Shown here piece after piece: positions 1 through 8,582 of a DNA stretch of 64,000 bases (within the stretch, counting starts at the first letter, position 1; the number at the start of each line of letters is the position of its first letter). A program made the position numbers and the translations under genes. Origin of the DNA: Salinisphaera sp002433465 (GTDB lineage Bacteria; Pseudomonadota; Gammaproteobacteria; Nevskiales; Salinisphaeraceae). The notes beneath the pieces are model-generated. The model was given only the letters and a program-made list of their open reading frames with translations, was not told the origin of the DNA and did not search any database. The stretch lies in contig NZ_APNL01000002.1 in the NCBI RefSeq assembly GCF_040361435.1, forward strand, positions 62,001-126,000. Reading direction: 5' to 3'.

Positions 1-2
1 TG

Positions 3-566
3 GAGGTTCTGCATCAGGATCCACGCTTTGCCGACAGCGCGCCGCTGACGCGAATTGAACGCGCCTCGACGCAGATGGCCGATCTGATCGAATCGCTGCT
101 ATTCCTTGCCCGCGACGAGGACCGCAGCATTTCCAGCGAGCAACAATGCCGGGCGGATCTCGTGGTCGGCGAACTGCTCGATGCCTACAAACCGATGCTC
201 GGCAAGAGCCGGGTGGAAGTCGCCGCCCTTGATGCCTGCCCTCTGGCAGCGCCGCGCATCGCCGTGGTCATCGTCTTCGGCAACCTGCTACGCAACGCGA
301 TGCGCCACGGCGGCCCCCATATCCGGGTCACGCTGGCCGACGGCGTGCTCAGCGTTGCCGACGACGGCCCCGGCATGACCGCCGAACAACGACGCCAGGC
401 ATTCGAGCGCGGCTTTCGCCACGGCCGTGGCGCCGGCCTGGGGCTGGGTCTATATCTGGTTCAACGCGTCGCGCAACGCTACGACTGGCAGCTGCGCATG
501 ACCAGTCGACCGCATGAAGGCACCCGCGTGGAGGTCCGCTTTGCGCCGCTTGGCAGAACCGTATGA
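3..566 (+). CDS. Two-component sensor histidine kinase, C-terminal part (5' end outside window)
   Basis: The open frame runs in from the left edge, so only the last 187 residues are visible. They begin in the second helix of a HisKA dimerisation domain (IESLLFLARDED); the phosphorylated histidine must lie upstream of the window. An HATPase_c ATP-binding domain follows, with an N-box (FGNLLRNAMRHG), a G1 box (DDGPGM) and a G2 box (GAGLGLGL). The family phosphorylates a partner response regulator at the inner membrane. The partner and the sensing domain are not visible, so the stimulus is unknown. The gene ends cleanly and no response regulator follows it. Confidence 0.9.
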   Translation, partial: EVLHQDPRFADSAPLTRIERASTQMADLIESLLFLARDEDRSISSEQQCRADLVVGELLDAYKPMLGKSRVEVAALDACPLAAPRIAVVIVFGNLLRNAMRHGGPHIRVTLADGVLSVADDGPGMTAEQRRQAFERGFRHGRGAGLGLGLYLVQRVAQRYDWQLRMTSRPHEGTRVEVRFAPLGRTV

Positions 567-707
567 ACCGGCGCGGCGTAGCCGGCCTTCGTGCTCACGA
601 ACGGGCCAACGCGCCGATGCCTTAACATATTCTTGACGTTGGATTGACGGTTCGCGCAGGGCCGTAAGCGCATCATCAGCGCGTTTTCGTACTCAGCAGG
701 AGCGCAC

Positions 708-1838
708 ATGGCGCAGACTGGCGATGTGAACGCGACCGGCATCAAGGCCTGGATCAAACGCCTGCGCCGCGGCAACCGACAGCGGCTCAACCGGTTGATG
801 ACCAGCCTGTTCGGCACGGTGGAACCGCGTTCGCGCCCGCTGGCCGGGGATACCCGCCGTATTCTCGTGGTGCGGTTGAATAAACGCCTGGGCAATATCC
901 TGTTCCTGACGCCAATGCTGCGCAGCCTGGCGGCCTCTCTGCCAGCGGCCACCATCGATGTGGTGATCGAGGATCCACGCCAAAAACCGTTGCTGGAAAG
1001 CCTGCCCGCCATCGGTCAGGTGTGGGTACGGGAAAGATCGCTGCCGGCGACCATCCGCCTTCTTCGCCAGCTGCGCTCGGTTCGCTACGATCTGGCCATC
1101 GACCCCAGCGGCAACTCGGCCAGCAACCGCCTGGCCCTGGCACTGGCCGGCGCGCGCCAGCGCATGGGGTTTGCCGCACGCGATCAGTGGGTGCGCCTCA
1201 CCCATGCCGCGCCGCGTGCAGAAAGCCGGCATCAGGCGATCCAACCCGTGGAGCTGCTTACCTCCAGCGTCGCCGACTTTTCGTGGAAAACCTTCGAAAC
1301 GCTTGCCGTATTTCCGCACGGCCCGTCGAATGCCGCGGCGCAACGCTACTGGCAGGCCGCCTTCACACCACCGGTCCGATCCACCACGCCCACCGTCGGG
1401 TTCTTCACGCGGGCGACCGGCGCCAAACAGCTCGAAACCGGCTGGTGGCAAGAGTTTGTTGCACTGTTCAAGCAGCGCCTGCCCAGCGCGCGACTGTTAC
1501 AGATTCGAGCCCCCGACCAGCCCGAGCCGATCGAGCCCGGTATCGCCAGCGTGTCGATCGCCGAACTCGACGTGCTCGCCGCGCTGCTCGGGCGGCTCAA
1601 CGGCTTCGTAGCCGCCGACTGTGGCCCCATGCATCTGGCCGCGGCCGCCGGGGTACCGGTGGTCGGCCTGTTCAAGGCCACCTCCGCGGCATGCTACGCA
1701 CCGCTCGGTGACGGCTGCACGGCGCTGGAAGGCCCGGCGCTGACCGCTGCCGCCGCCGTGGACGCGGTGAGCCATCGCACCCAGTATCGCGGTTCGCGGG
1801 TGGCCTGGATTTTGTTGCCCTGTCAGTCGTCGGGCTAA
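708..1838 (+). CDS. Glycosyltransferase family 9 (heptosyltransferase-like)
   Basis: A 376-residue protein with an ATG preceded by AGGAG at good spacing. After a basic 45-residue N-terminal extension comes the first Rossmann strand and glycine loop (ILVVRLNKRLGNILFLTPML, about residues 48-67). The C-terminal half carries the nucleotide-sugar motif of GT9 enzymes (ADCGPMHLAAAAGVPVVGLF, about 304-323). Family members add heptose or related sugars to lipopolysaccharide core in the cytoplasm. The acceptor cannot be deduced. No other core genes flank it, although a second glycosyltransferase lies 2 kb downstream. The last 20 residues look unlike the family and may be a divergent tail. Confidence 0.85.
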   Translation: MAQTGDVNATGIKAWIKRLRRGNRQRLNRLMTSLFGTVEPRSRPLAGDTRRILVVRLNKRLGNILFLTPMLRSLAASLPAATIDVVIEDPRQKPLLESLPAIGQVWVRERSLPATIRLLRQLRSVRYDLAIDPSGNSASNRLALALAGARQRMGFAARDQWVRLTHAAPRAESRHQAIQPVELLTSSVADFSWKTFETLAVFPHGPSNAAAQRYWQAAFTPPVRSTTPTVGFFTRATGAKQLETGWWQEFVALFKQRLPSARLLQIRAPDQPEPIEPGIASVSIAELDVLAALLGRLNGFVAADCGPMHLAAAAGVPVVGLFKATSAACYAPLGDGCTALEGPALTAAAAVDAVSHRTQYRGSRVAWILLPCQSSG

Positions 1839-1871
1839 ACTGCGTCATCCTTCGACTGACCCGCGATTGTT

Positions 1872-2846
1872 ATGCCCGACGCGCCTGCCCAGGCGGCCAC
1901 GGTAAGCTGGCGTGCCCATAGCGGCGCGCAAGCATCCGAGGCAACCGGCTCGATTCATGTCCGCCATGCGGCTGAAGCCGACGTATTCAGCTGTCCGCTG
2001 ATATCCCTGGGCGGCGACTTCGATCAGGAAACATGGCAGGTCGCCGCCCCGCTCGAACGCGGCCATGCCGACGGCTGGGACTATGTCGTCGGTGGTGGCT
2101 TCGCGTTTGCGGCCCTGCATATCGATGACGGCGAAGATATCGAATCGCCGCACCAGATCCAGCAGGCCGCCATCGATACGTATGGCGCGCTTTTTCGTCT
2201 GCAGCGCAGCCTCGGCCTGGGCCAGGTCCAGCGCATCTGGCACTGGCTATCCAACGTCACCGCAGGTGAAGACGACGACGAACGTTACCGGCGTTTCTGC
2301 CTGGGCCGCGGCCAGGCCCTCGACGCCGCGCCACACGGCATGCCGGTGTTACCGCCGGCCACCCTGGTCAGCAGCCATCGCCGCGGCCTGCGCATGCACG
2401 CCCTGCTGGGCGATACGTCGGTGGTGCCGGTCGAAAATCCGCGCCAGGTCAGCGCGTATGCCTACCCGCGCGACTACGGCCGTCGCGCGCCGGCCTTCGC
2501 CCGGGGCGGGCGCGTACAGCTGGGCAACACGCCCTATCTGCTGATTTCCGGCACCGCCAGCATCGTGGGCCATGAAAGCCGCCATATCGGCGACGTGGCC
2601 GCCCAGGCTCACGAAGCCCTCGACAACGTAAGCGCGGTCATGCAAAGCGCGGCGTGCTGGTCCGACAGCCCGGGCCTGAGCGCCCTGCAATGCCTGAAAG
2701 CCTATATTCGCGACCCTGAAAACGCTGCGGCAGTCGCTGATATCGCCGCCGAACGCGCGCCCGGCGTGCCGCTGGCCCTGCTGCACGCGCCGCTGTGCCG
2801 GCCTGAACTGCTGGTGGAATTCGAAGCCCAGATGCCGCTGGCATAA
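1872..2846 (+). CDS. Chorismatase, FkbO/Hyg5/XanB2 family (hydroxybenzoate synthase candidate)
   Basis: A 324-residue protein. It carries the diagnostic chorismatase motifs: ERYRRFCLGRGQAL (137-150), NPRQVSAYAYPRDYG followed by FARG (189-212), SGTASIVGHESRHIGD (226-241), and the C-terminal CRPELLVEFE (309-318) with the glutamate region used in catalysis. Family members hydrolyse chorismate to dihydroxycyclohexadiene carboxylate, 3-hydroxybenzoate or 4-hydroxybenzoate plus pyruvate, in the cytoplasm. In Xanthomonas, XanB2 supplies 4-hydroxybenzoate for ubiquinone and 3-hydroxybenzoate for an aryl-polyene pigment. Which product forms here cannot be read from the sequence. There is no aryl-polyene cluster in the window. 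It starts 33 bases after the GT9 gene and may be cotranscribed with it. Confidence 0.85.
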   Translation: MPDAPAQAATVSWRAHSGAQASEATGSIHVRHAAEADVFSCPLISLGGDFDQETWQVAAPLERGHADGWDYVVGGGFAFAALHIDDGEDIESPHQIQQAAIDTYGALFRLQRSLGLGQVQRIWHWLSNVTAGEDDDERYRRFCLGRGQALDAAPHGMPVLPPATLVSSHRRGLRMHALLGDTSVVPVENPRQVSAYAYPRDYGRRAPAFARGGRVQLGNTPYLLISGTASIVGHESRHIGDVAAQAHEALDNVSAVMQSAACWSDSPGLSALQCLKAYIRDPENAAAVADIAAERAPGVPLALLHAPLCRPELLVEFEAQMPLA

Positions 2847-2927
2847 GGCTGGGCAGACGGCACGGGCGTCATATTCCCGTCATTCGCCGCCCCGATACTG
2901 GCCGCGCCATATGAATCGGGTGTTGTC

Positions 2928-4037
2928 ATGCGGATCGCCTATGCGGTGATGGGTTACGGTCGTGGCCACGCCATGCGCACGGCCGCGGTACTGCCTGCGC
3001 TGGAACGCAATCATGAGGTACGCGTGTTTGCCGGGCGTGACGCCCACGAAATGCTGTGTACCGATCACGACAGCGTCGAAATTCCGGTCATCGGCTATCA
3101 ATACGGACCCAAGGGCCGTATCTGCGCACGACGCACGCTACGCCACAACGCGCCAAAAGTGGCCGACCTGTTGGTAGCGGGACCGCGCACGCGTGCGGTC
3201 TGGCGCGAAATGGCGCAATTCGCGCCCGATATCGTGATCTCGGATTCCGAAACCTATAGTCACCGCTTTGCCCGCCACCACGGCATTGCGCGCATCGGCT
3301 TCGATCATGTCGGCATCATGGCTTTCTGCCACTGCGATTTCGCCCCCGGCGATGCGCTGGCCGGGCGCCGCGACGGGCTGGGCTATCGTGCCTTCATGGG
3401 CGATCCGGACCGCGTGATCGTATCCAGCTTCTATCCGGCCAAGCCACGCCACGAGCGAGTCCGCACGGTCGGCGCCATTCTGCGCGAGCCGGTGCGTCAG
3501 GCAAGCCCCAGCCGCGGCGAGAGCGTGCTGGTTTATCTCAACAAGGGCGCACACCAGTACAACGCGGCCATGGAAGCCGCGCTACGCGCCTGCGGCGCGC
3601 CGGTCATCGTCTACGGCACGCCCGAACGCGGGCAGCGCGCCAACCTGCACTTCAAGGCACCTTCGCAAAACGGCTTCATCGCTGATCTGGCCGCCGCCGG
3701 CGCGGTGGTGAGCACGGCCGGCAATCAATTGCTTTCCGAGGCGATCCATCTGGGCAAACCGGTACTTGCCCTGCCCGAGGACGCGGTGGAACAACGCCTC
3801 AACGCCGAGGCAGTTCGACGCATGGGTGTCGGTACGAACGCATCCCTGCACCAACTCACGCCCGGCGTGCTGCGCACCTTTCTCGAACGCGCGGACGATT
3901 ATGCCCAGGCCACCCATGCGCACCGGCGCGACGGATTGAGCGAGGCCATCGACCTGCTCAACGGCGATATCGCGGCACTAGGCCGCGGGGCACGCAACAG
4001 CCCTGGCCCGCTGGCGTGGCTGACAGGCGCGTACTGA
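2928..4037 (+). CDS. MJ1255/VC2487-type glycosyltransferase (GT28-like fold)
   Basis: A 369-residue protein beginning MRIAYAVMGYGRGHAMRTAA, the short N-terminal glycine-loop motif of GT-B glycosyltransferases related to MurG. The second domain has a donor-binding segment (VSTAGNQLLSEAIHLGKPVL, about 257-276) with the usual G-x-N-x-x-x-E-A arrangement, followed by PEDAVEQRLNA. The sugar and acceptor are unknown. It lies 81 bases after the chorismatase on the same strand, so the two glycosyltransferases and the chorismatase could form one transcription unit. A role in glycosylating a surface or pigment lipid is only a guess from that context. Confidence 0.8.
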   Translation: MRIAYAVMGYGRGHAMRTAAVLPALERNHEVRVFAGRDAHEMLCTDHDSVEIPVIGYQYGPKGRICARRTLRHNAPKVADLLVAGPRTRAVWREMAQFAPDIVISDSETYSHRFARHHGIARIGFDHVGIMAFCHCDFAPGDALAGRRDGLGYRAFMGDPDRVIVSSFYPAKPRHERVRTVGAILREPVRQASPSRGESVLVYLNKGAHQYNAAMEAALRACGAPVIVYGTPERGQRANLHFKAPSQNGFIADLAAAGAVVSTAGNQLLSEAIHLGKPVLALPEDAVEQRLNAEAVRRMGVGTNASLHQLTPGVLRTFLERADDYAQATHAHRRDGLSEAIDLLNGDIAALGRGARNSPGPLAWLTGAY

Positions 4038-4310
4038 ACACGCTGACGCCAGCCCCGCGTTGACGCCGAGCCTGCCTTAACGGTGGCGCGCGGTGAGCGT
4101 GGTATCGCTTTGCGACAGGCGCGAGCTGCAAGGCCGGATCGCACGGCTTGAATAATGGCGCAGGGGCCGGCGTGCCGACGGGTTGCGTCCGAACAATCCA
4201 CCCTGCCGCGTTGCTGGTCGCTCATTGGGCACAGCAAACATCTCGCCTCGCGTCTTGCCGGGTGAATTTCCGCAAGGCAACGCGACGATGGGCGCCAGTG
4301 TTAACAGGCC

Positions 4311-4838
4311 CTAGCGCGCTGCCGAATCCCGAACGACGTTGGTCGCCTGGTGCTGGAGAATCCGGCGATTGTGCGCGGCGCGCCGTGAGTCGGCGTCGCG
4401 CCATGTCGGCACCGCTTCCAAGCGCGCAATATAGTCCGCCGGCAGACCGTGCTCGCGCGCACCGTGGGTGACGAAATCCCGGTACCAGTCGAAGGGCACG
4501 AGCCCATCGTCCAGATATTCGGGGCGGCCACGATAGGTGGCCGCGAGCACGCTGCCTTGCGGCGTGCCGACTTCCAGCTCGACAAACGCATAGGGTGGGC
4601 CTTCAGCGGCATGGAGCCGGTCCAGCCGATCCGCGTCCAGCTCATACAGGGCACCGTGGACGATATCGCTATCGTTTCCGGTAAACAGGATATTGCACTT
4701 GCCGGATTCATCGCTGCCGTTGAGATGAAAATGCAGCTGATGGCCGGTCAGCCAGGCCCGTCCGGCCGGGCGCACACTGGGCACGCGCTCGGCCAGGCGG
4801 GCTATCAGCATGTTCGAGCCGTAGGCAAAATAAAACAT
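4311..4838 (-). CDS. Gamma-glutamylcyclotransferase-like (AIG2/GGCT fold) protein
   Basis: A 175-residue protein starting MFYFAYGSNM, the substrate-loop signature of the GGCT fold. A glutamate in HAAEGPPYAFVE (E79) sits where the catalytic acid of the family is found. Members release 5-oxoproline from gamma-glutamyl amines, or have no known activity. The C-terminal 40 residues are charged and poorly conserved. It is the only gene on its strand between the glycosyltransferase and fliA, so context gives no further clue. Confidence 0.75.
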   Translation of the reverse strand: MFYFAYGSNMLIARLAERVPSVRPAGRAWLTGHQLHFHLNGSDESGKCNILFTGNDSDIVHGALYELDADRLDRLHAAEGPPYAFVELEVGTPQGSVLAATYRGRPEYLDDGLVPFDWYRDFVTHGAREHGLPADYIARLEAVPTWRDADSRRAAHNRRILQHQATNVVRDSAAR

Positions 4839-4922
4839 CGAAAAGCCGGACGGTGGACGCAGCCGCCTAGGTTACATGCCGACACCGCCAGCCGCGAAGC
4901 GCTCCCGCCCGTCTTGAGAGCC

Positions 4923-4947
4923 AAAAAAAGACCGCCCGGAGGCGGTC
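4923..4947 (-). terminator. Rho-independent terminator of fliA
   Basis: Read on the minus strand, a perfect 7-bp stem (GACCGCC at 4941-4947 pairing with GGCGGTC at 4930-4936, loop of four bases) is followed at once by seven T residues (4923-4929). It lies 30 bases after the fliA stop codon, exactly where an intrinsic terminator is expected. It also separates fliA from the GGCT-like gene. Confidence 0.85.
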
Positions 4948-4976
4948 AGTTACGAGGTACTTGTCACAATGGCGGC

Positions 4977-5693
4977 TCAGGCAGCTTCGCCAAGCAGTTT
5001 GCGAATCTGACGGATTGCACGGCCGTGCAGCTGGCATACCCGCGATTCCGACACGCCCAGATGTTCGGCGATCTGGCGCAGGTTGTAGCCGCTTTCGTAA
5101 TAAAGATGCATGAGCAGCTGCTCGCGCTCCGGCAGGCGGGCGGACGCCCGCTGCACCGCGTCGCACATATCCTGATATTCGACCGTGGCATCCGGCGCAA
5201 ACTCGATACCGGCCGACACTTCCAATGACGGCTGCTCGACCATGACGGCATCGAGGCTGCCCACATGCGCGAGGGCGACATCGTCGCATAGGCGTCGATA
5301 TTCGTTCAGGGGCATGCCCATCGCGGCCGCGACTTCATTACTTGGCGCAGCACGACCGCAACGGCGCTCGATATCCAGGCGTGCCTGCTTTACCGCGCGC
5401 GCGGCGCGATGCAGCGAACGCGGCGCCCAGTCGCCGCGGCGAATTTCATCGAGCATCGCACCGCGAATACGAATGCCGGCAAACGTGGAAAAACTGGCCT
5501 GTTCACCCGGCTGGTAACGCTCCCAGGCCTCGAGCAGACCGATCGTGCCGGCCTGGATCAGGTCTTCGATCTGAACACAGTCGGGCAAACGCTGATGTAA
5601 CCGCCAGGCGATGCGCTTGACCAGCTCCAGGTTCTCATCGACGACCAGGCCGGCCTGTTGAACCGGATTTAGAGTTTGTAATGCCACGTGCAT
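4977..5693 (-). CDS. fliA: RNA polymerase sigma-28 factor FliA
   Basis: A 238-residue protein, close to the 239 of E. coli FliA. Region 2 (LIQAGTIGLLEAWERYQPG, then FSTFAGIRIRGAMLDEIR and GDWAPRS) and region 4 with its helix-turn-helix (LRQIAEHLGVSESRVCQLHG) are clear. The start at 5693 is chosen over an upstream in-frame ATG because GAGGGG lies at proper spacing and family homology begins there. Sigma-28 directs RNA polymerase to late flagellar and chemotaxis promoters. No flagellar gene, flhF, fleN or anti-sigma flgM occurs in this window, although fliA normally sits at the end of a flagellar operon; see findings. It has its own terminator. Confidence 0.93.
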   Translation of the reverse strand: MHVALQTLNPVQQAGLVVDENLELVKRIAWRLHQRLPDCVQIEDLIQAGTIGLLEAWERYQPGEQASFSTFAGIRIRGAMLDEIRRGDWAPRSLHRAARAVKQARLDIERRCGRAAPSNEVAAAMGMPLNEYRRLCDDVALAHVGSLDAVMVEQPSLEVSAGIEFAPDATVEYQDMCDAVQRASARLPEREQLLMHLYYESGYNLRQIAEHLGVSESRVCQLHGRAIRQIRKLLGEAA

Positions 5694-6649
5694 GCTGTCA
5701 TCCCCTCGTGTCAGCGCACCGCCATGGGCGATACGAAGTGCCAGTAGCACGTCGCAGAAACCCCCGACCAGCGCGTGCGAATCGATCTAACGGGTCAGAT
5801 ATTGCAATCGTCGTGCCCGGTTTTAGTCCTTTTTATTTTCAATAACTTACGACAACGTATGACATATATTGGCAGAAACACCCTGACGCTGGTGGCATAA
5901 ACGCCAAAAGAATGACGCTAAGCGTCACTTTATGCCGAGAAAAGTCCGGGCATTCCAGACCACCGCCGTTGTGTCGGCCGCGCATTGGATAGCGCCGCAG
6001 TTTTGCGTCGGGCTCGTCCGACCGAGCCCGGGGCCGACAGCGCGCCGCTCACGAGTCGATCGTAGCGCCCAGTGATTGCTCAACCCGCGCCTGGCGACAC
6101 CGTGACCGACTGGTCGGATCGACGCGGATTGGGGCTGCGCCATCGCGATTTTCGGACCGGCCATCAGACTCGCGCCGGCTCACCATGGCAGCACAAGGGG
6201 CGACTGCTGCTCGCCAATATCGGGCACCAACGCCATCCGGTCGCGCGATGCATGGCCCGCCACATCGGCGCACGCATTATTCATTCGGCGCCAAGACAGC
6301 GGATGTATTCAGCTGTGTTCGACCCTATCGCGAGCCAAGCGTCGGGATCTGTGCGCGGCCTCTTCCAATAGCTTCCCTGCCGCTGGCCGCGGCGCGCGCA
6401 TGCACAAGCTCTCATTATTGACCGGAAAAATTATCCGTTTCGATGACAACGCTCGGCAGATGCCCTGTTCGGACAGTGCCGCGAGCGACGGCCACGACCG
6501 GGACCAACGCGTTATGATCGAAGGATGGGAACGCCGTGGCGCGTATGCTCGTCGCCGTATTTCCATCCCATTCAAAACCCGCCTGTATACATGACCGCAC
6601 AATTCGAACCCACGGCCGGGCCGCGCCTGCGGGGCCAGCCGGACCCGGC
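5694..6649. other. Gene-free stretch between fliA and glycerate kinase
   Basis: These 956 bases hold no reading frame with recognisable protein features on either strand; the short frames present are low-complexity and arginine-rich. The half nearest fliA is AT-richer (TTTTTATTTTCAATAACTTA near 5829-5848) and contains the nested inverted repeats at 5894-5936, so it probably holds the fliA promoter. I see no tRNA or riboswitch in the rest. It may be decayed coding DNA or encode an unrecognised small RNA. Confidence 0.5.
5894..5936. promoter_or_regulatory. Nested inverted repeats upstream of fliA
   Basis: An outer pair GGCATAA (5894-5900) / TTATGCC (5930-5936) encloses an inner palindrome TGACGCT (5913-5919) / AGCGTCA (5921-5927). 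It lies about 200 bases upstream of the fliA start. It could be an operator or a leader hairpin. I do not recognise the binding protein. Confidence 0.35.
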
Positions 6650-7798
6650 ATGAACGACGCCACGCCACATATCGTGCTTGCGCCCGACAGCTACAAGGGC
6701 AGCGCGAGCGCACTCGATATCGCCCATGCGCTCGCCGAAGGGCTGCAGACGGTCTGCCCACACGCACGCCTGACGCTCGCCCCCATGGCCGACGGCGGCG
6801 AAGGCACGCTCGACTGTCTGGCGGCCGGCCGGCAGGTGCGCTGGCAAACCACACCGATCGTCGCCATCCACGGCCAGCGCATCGAGGCCGCCTGGTTTCG
6901 TGATCACGCCGACATTGCCGTGATCGAATCGGCTACGGTGCTGGGTCTGCCGCTGATCGAGGCACGCGACGACGCGCCGCGCCTGCAGGCACGCGGCAGC
7001 CATGCCCTGGGCGAACTGATTGCAGCGGCGCTGGACAGCGGTGTGCGCGATTTCATTATCGGCCTGGGCGGCAGCGCCTGTAACGATGCCGGCCTGGGCA
7101 TGCTGTGTGCGCTGGGTGCGCGTGCGCTCGACGTGCACGGCGATACGGTGGCGCCCACCATGGACGGGCTGCTCGCCACGGACCGGATCGATCTCACGGC
7201 CATGGATACGCGCCTGCAGCACAGTCGAATTCGGGTGCTTTGCGATGTAGACAATCCGCTGCTCGGGCCCACGGGCGCAAGCCGTGTCTACGGCCCTCAG
7301 AAGGGCCTGAGCGAAGCGGACATCCAAGCCGTGGAAGCCGCATTCAGCCGTCTGGCGAACAGTGCCGCGCCGGATTCGCTCGCCGGCGAACGCGGCAGCG
7401 GCGCGGCCGGCGGGCTTGGCTTCGCGCTGGCATTGATTGGCGGCGAACTCTGCTCCGGTGCGAACACGCTGCTGGACATGACGGGGCTCAGACACACGCT
7501 CGGCGAGGCTGATCTGGTGATTACCGGCGAAGGCCGTTCGGATACGCAGACGCTTTCGGGCAAATTGCCGCTGGCGATCGCGCGGGCTGCCGGGCACACG
7601 CCGACGGTTCTGCTTTCCGGCACGATCACCGATGAGGCCCGTGCCGAGCTGGGCTCACACTTCGCGCGCTGCTATACGCTGGTCGAACGCGCCGGCTCGG
7701 TGGAAGCGGCCCTGGCCGACCCGCTGCACTGGGTGCGCCGCACCGCCGCCGACATCGGCACAGGGCTGGCGAGCCTGATCGATACGCCGGAACGCTGA
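6650..7798 (+). CDS. glxK: Glycerate kinase (GarK/GlxK family)
   Basis: A 382-residue protein, matching the 381-residue E. coli enzymes. Family motifs run in order: APDSYKGSASA near the N terminus, MADGGEGT, GLGGSACNDAGLGML around residue 138, and ITGEGRSDTQTLSGK in the C-terminal half. It phosphorylates D-glycerate with ATP to 2-phosphoglycerate, linking glyoxylate or glycerate breakdown to glycolysis. The start at 6650 is preferred over a longer frame because homology starts at once with IVLAPDSYKG; the ribosome-binding site is weak. It stands alone with no glyoxylate carboligase or tartronate reductase beside it. Confidence 0.9.
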   Translation: MNDATPHIVLAPDSYKGSASALDIAHALAEGLQTVCPHARLTLAPMADGGEGTLDCLAAGRQVRWQTTPIVAIHGQRIEAAWFRDHADIAVIESATVLGLPLIEARDDAPRLQARGSHALGELIAAALDSGVRDFIIGLGGSACNDAGLGMLCALGARALDVHGDTVAPTMDGLLATDRIDLTAMDTRLQHSRIRVLCDVDNPLLGPTGASRVYGPQKGLSEADIQAVEAAFSRLANSAAPDSLAGERGSGAAGGLGFALALIGGELCSGANTLLDMTGLRHTLGEADLVITGEGRSDTQTLSGKLPLAIARAAGHTPTVLLSGTITDEARAELGSHFARCYTLVERAGSVEAALADPLHWVRRTAADIGTGLASLIDTPER

Positions 7799-7814
7799 GC
7801 GAACCGGTGGGGCG

Positions 7815-8582
7815 CTATTCCTCGATCAGCAGCGCGCGATAGTTCATGTAAACCAGGCGCACGAGAGTGTATTCGAACGGCGAGCCCGTCTGGTAATAGC
7901 GAAAACTCACGCTGTCGCGCGTGTTGATGGCATACAACGCCCAGTAGGGCACGCGTGCCCATGGGTGGTCGTCGAGCTGGAGCGGATCCAGCGCGAAAAT
8001 CAGCCCCTGGTCGCCGGCCAAGCCGATGCTGTCGCGCAGCGTGGACGGCCCGAAGAACGGCAGCACCAGATACGGCCCGGCACCGACGCCGTAATAACCC
8101 AGGGTCTGACCGAAGTCCTCGTTGCGTTGCTCGAGGCCAATCGCCGAGGCCGGATCGAATAGCCCGGCCAATCCCACCGTGGTATTGAGCGCGAAGCGCG
8201 ACAACGTGACCACCGAGCTGGTCGGCTTGGCCTGCAGCACGCTATTGGCGAACGTATTGATCTCGCCCAGATTGGAAAAGAAGTTTTGTACACCGGTACG
8301 CGCGAATCCGGGCGTTACGGTGCGGTAGGTCTGCACCACCGGCATCAGCACATAGCGATCGGCCAGCGCATTGAAACGATAGACGCGGCGGTTGAACCCT
8401 TCCCAGGGATCGTAGATCGCCAGCGGATTGGCTGTGGTCTCGGCGACCGGCACATCGTCGGGCGTGTCCGGGCTCACGGACTGCGGCACCGGAGTGCTCG
8501 CACAGCCGCCGAGCCAGAGGCACAGCAGAAGAAGAACGGCGCACGGCGGCCGTGCGTGGATGCGTGCGATGCGGTTGTTCAT
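7815..8582 (-). CDS. mlaA: Outer-membrane lipid asymmetry lipoprotein MlaA (VacJ)
   Basis: A 255-residue protein with a lipoprotein signal peptide ending in LWLGGC (lipidated C27). The MlaA domain follows, with the hallmark YDPWEGFNRRVYRFN and DRYVLMP, then a helical ring typical of VacJ proteins. MlaA sits in the outer membrane and removes misplaced phospholipids, passing them to MlaC. Its start codon overlaps the stop of the upstream hydrolase gene by four bases (ATGA), so the two are translationally coupled. The rest of the Mla pathway (mlaFEDCB) is not in the window. Confidence 0.92.
   Translation of the reverse strand: MNNRIARIHARPPCAVLLLLCLWLGGCASTPVPQSVSPDTPDDVPVAETTANPLAIYDPWEGFNRRVYRFNALADRYVLMPVVQTYRTVTPGFARTGVQNFFSNLGEINTFANSVLQAKPTSSVVTLSRFALNTTVGLAGLFDPASAIGLEQRNEDFGQTLGYYGVGAGPYLVLPFFGPSTLRDSIGLAGDQGLIFALDPLQLDDHPWARVPYWALYAINTRDSVSFRYYQTGSPFEYTLVRLVYMNYRALLIEE

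Noticed and set aside
6600..6640. TTCGAA-containing segment that looked like a tRNA T-arm
   Set aside because: No acceptor stem, D-arm or anticodon arm can be formed around it.
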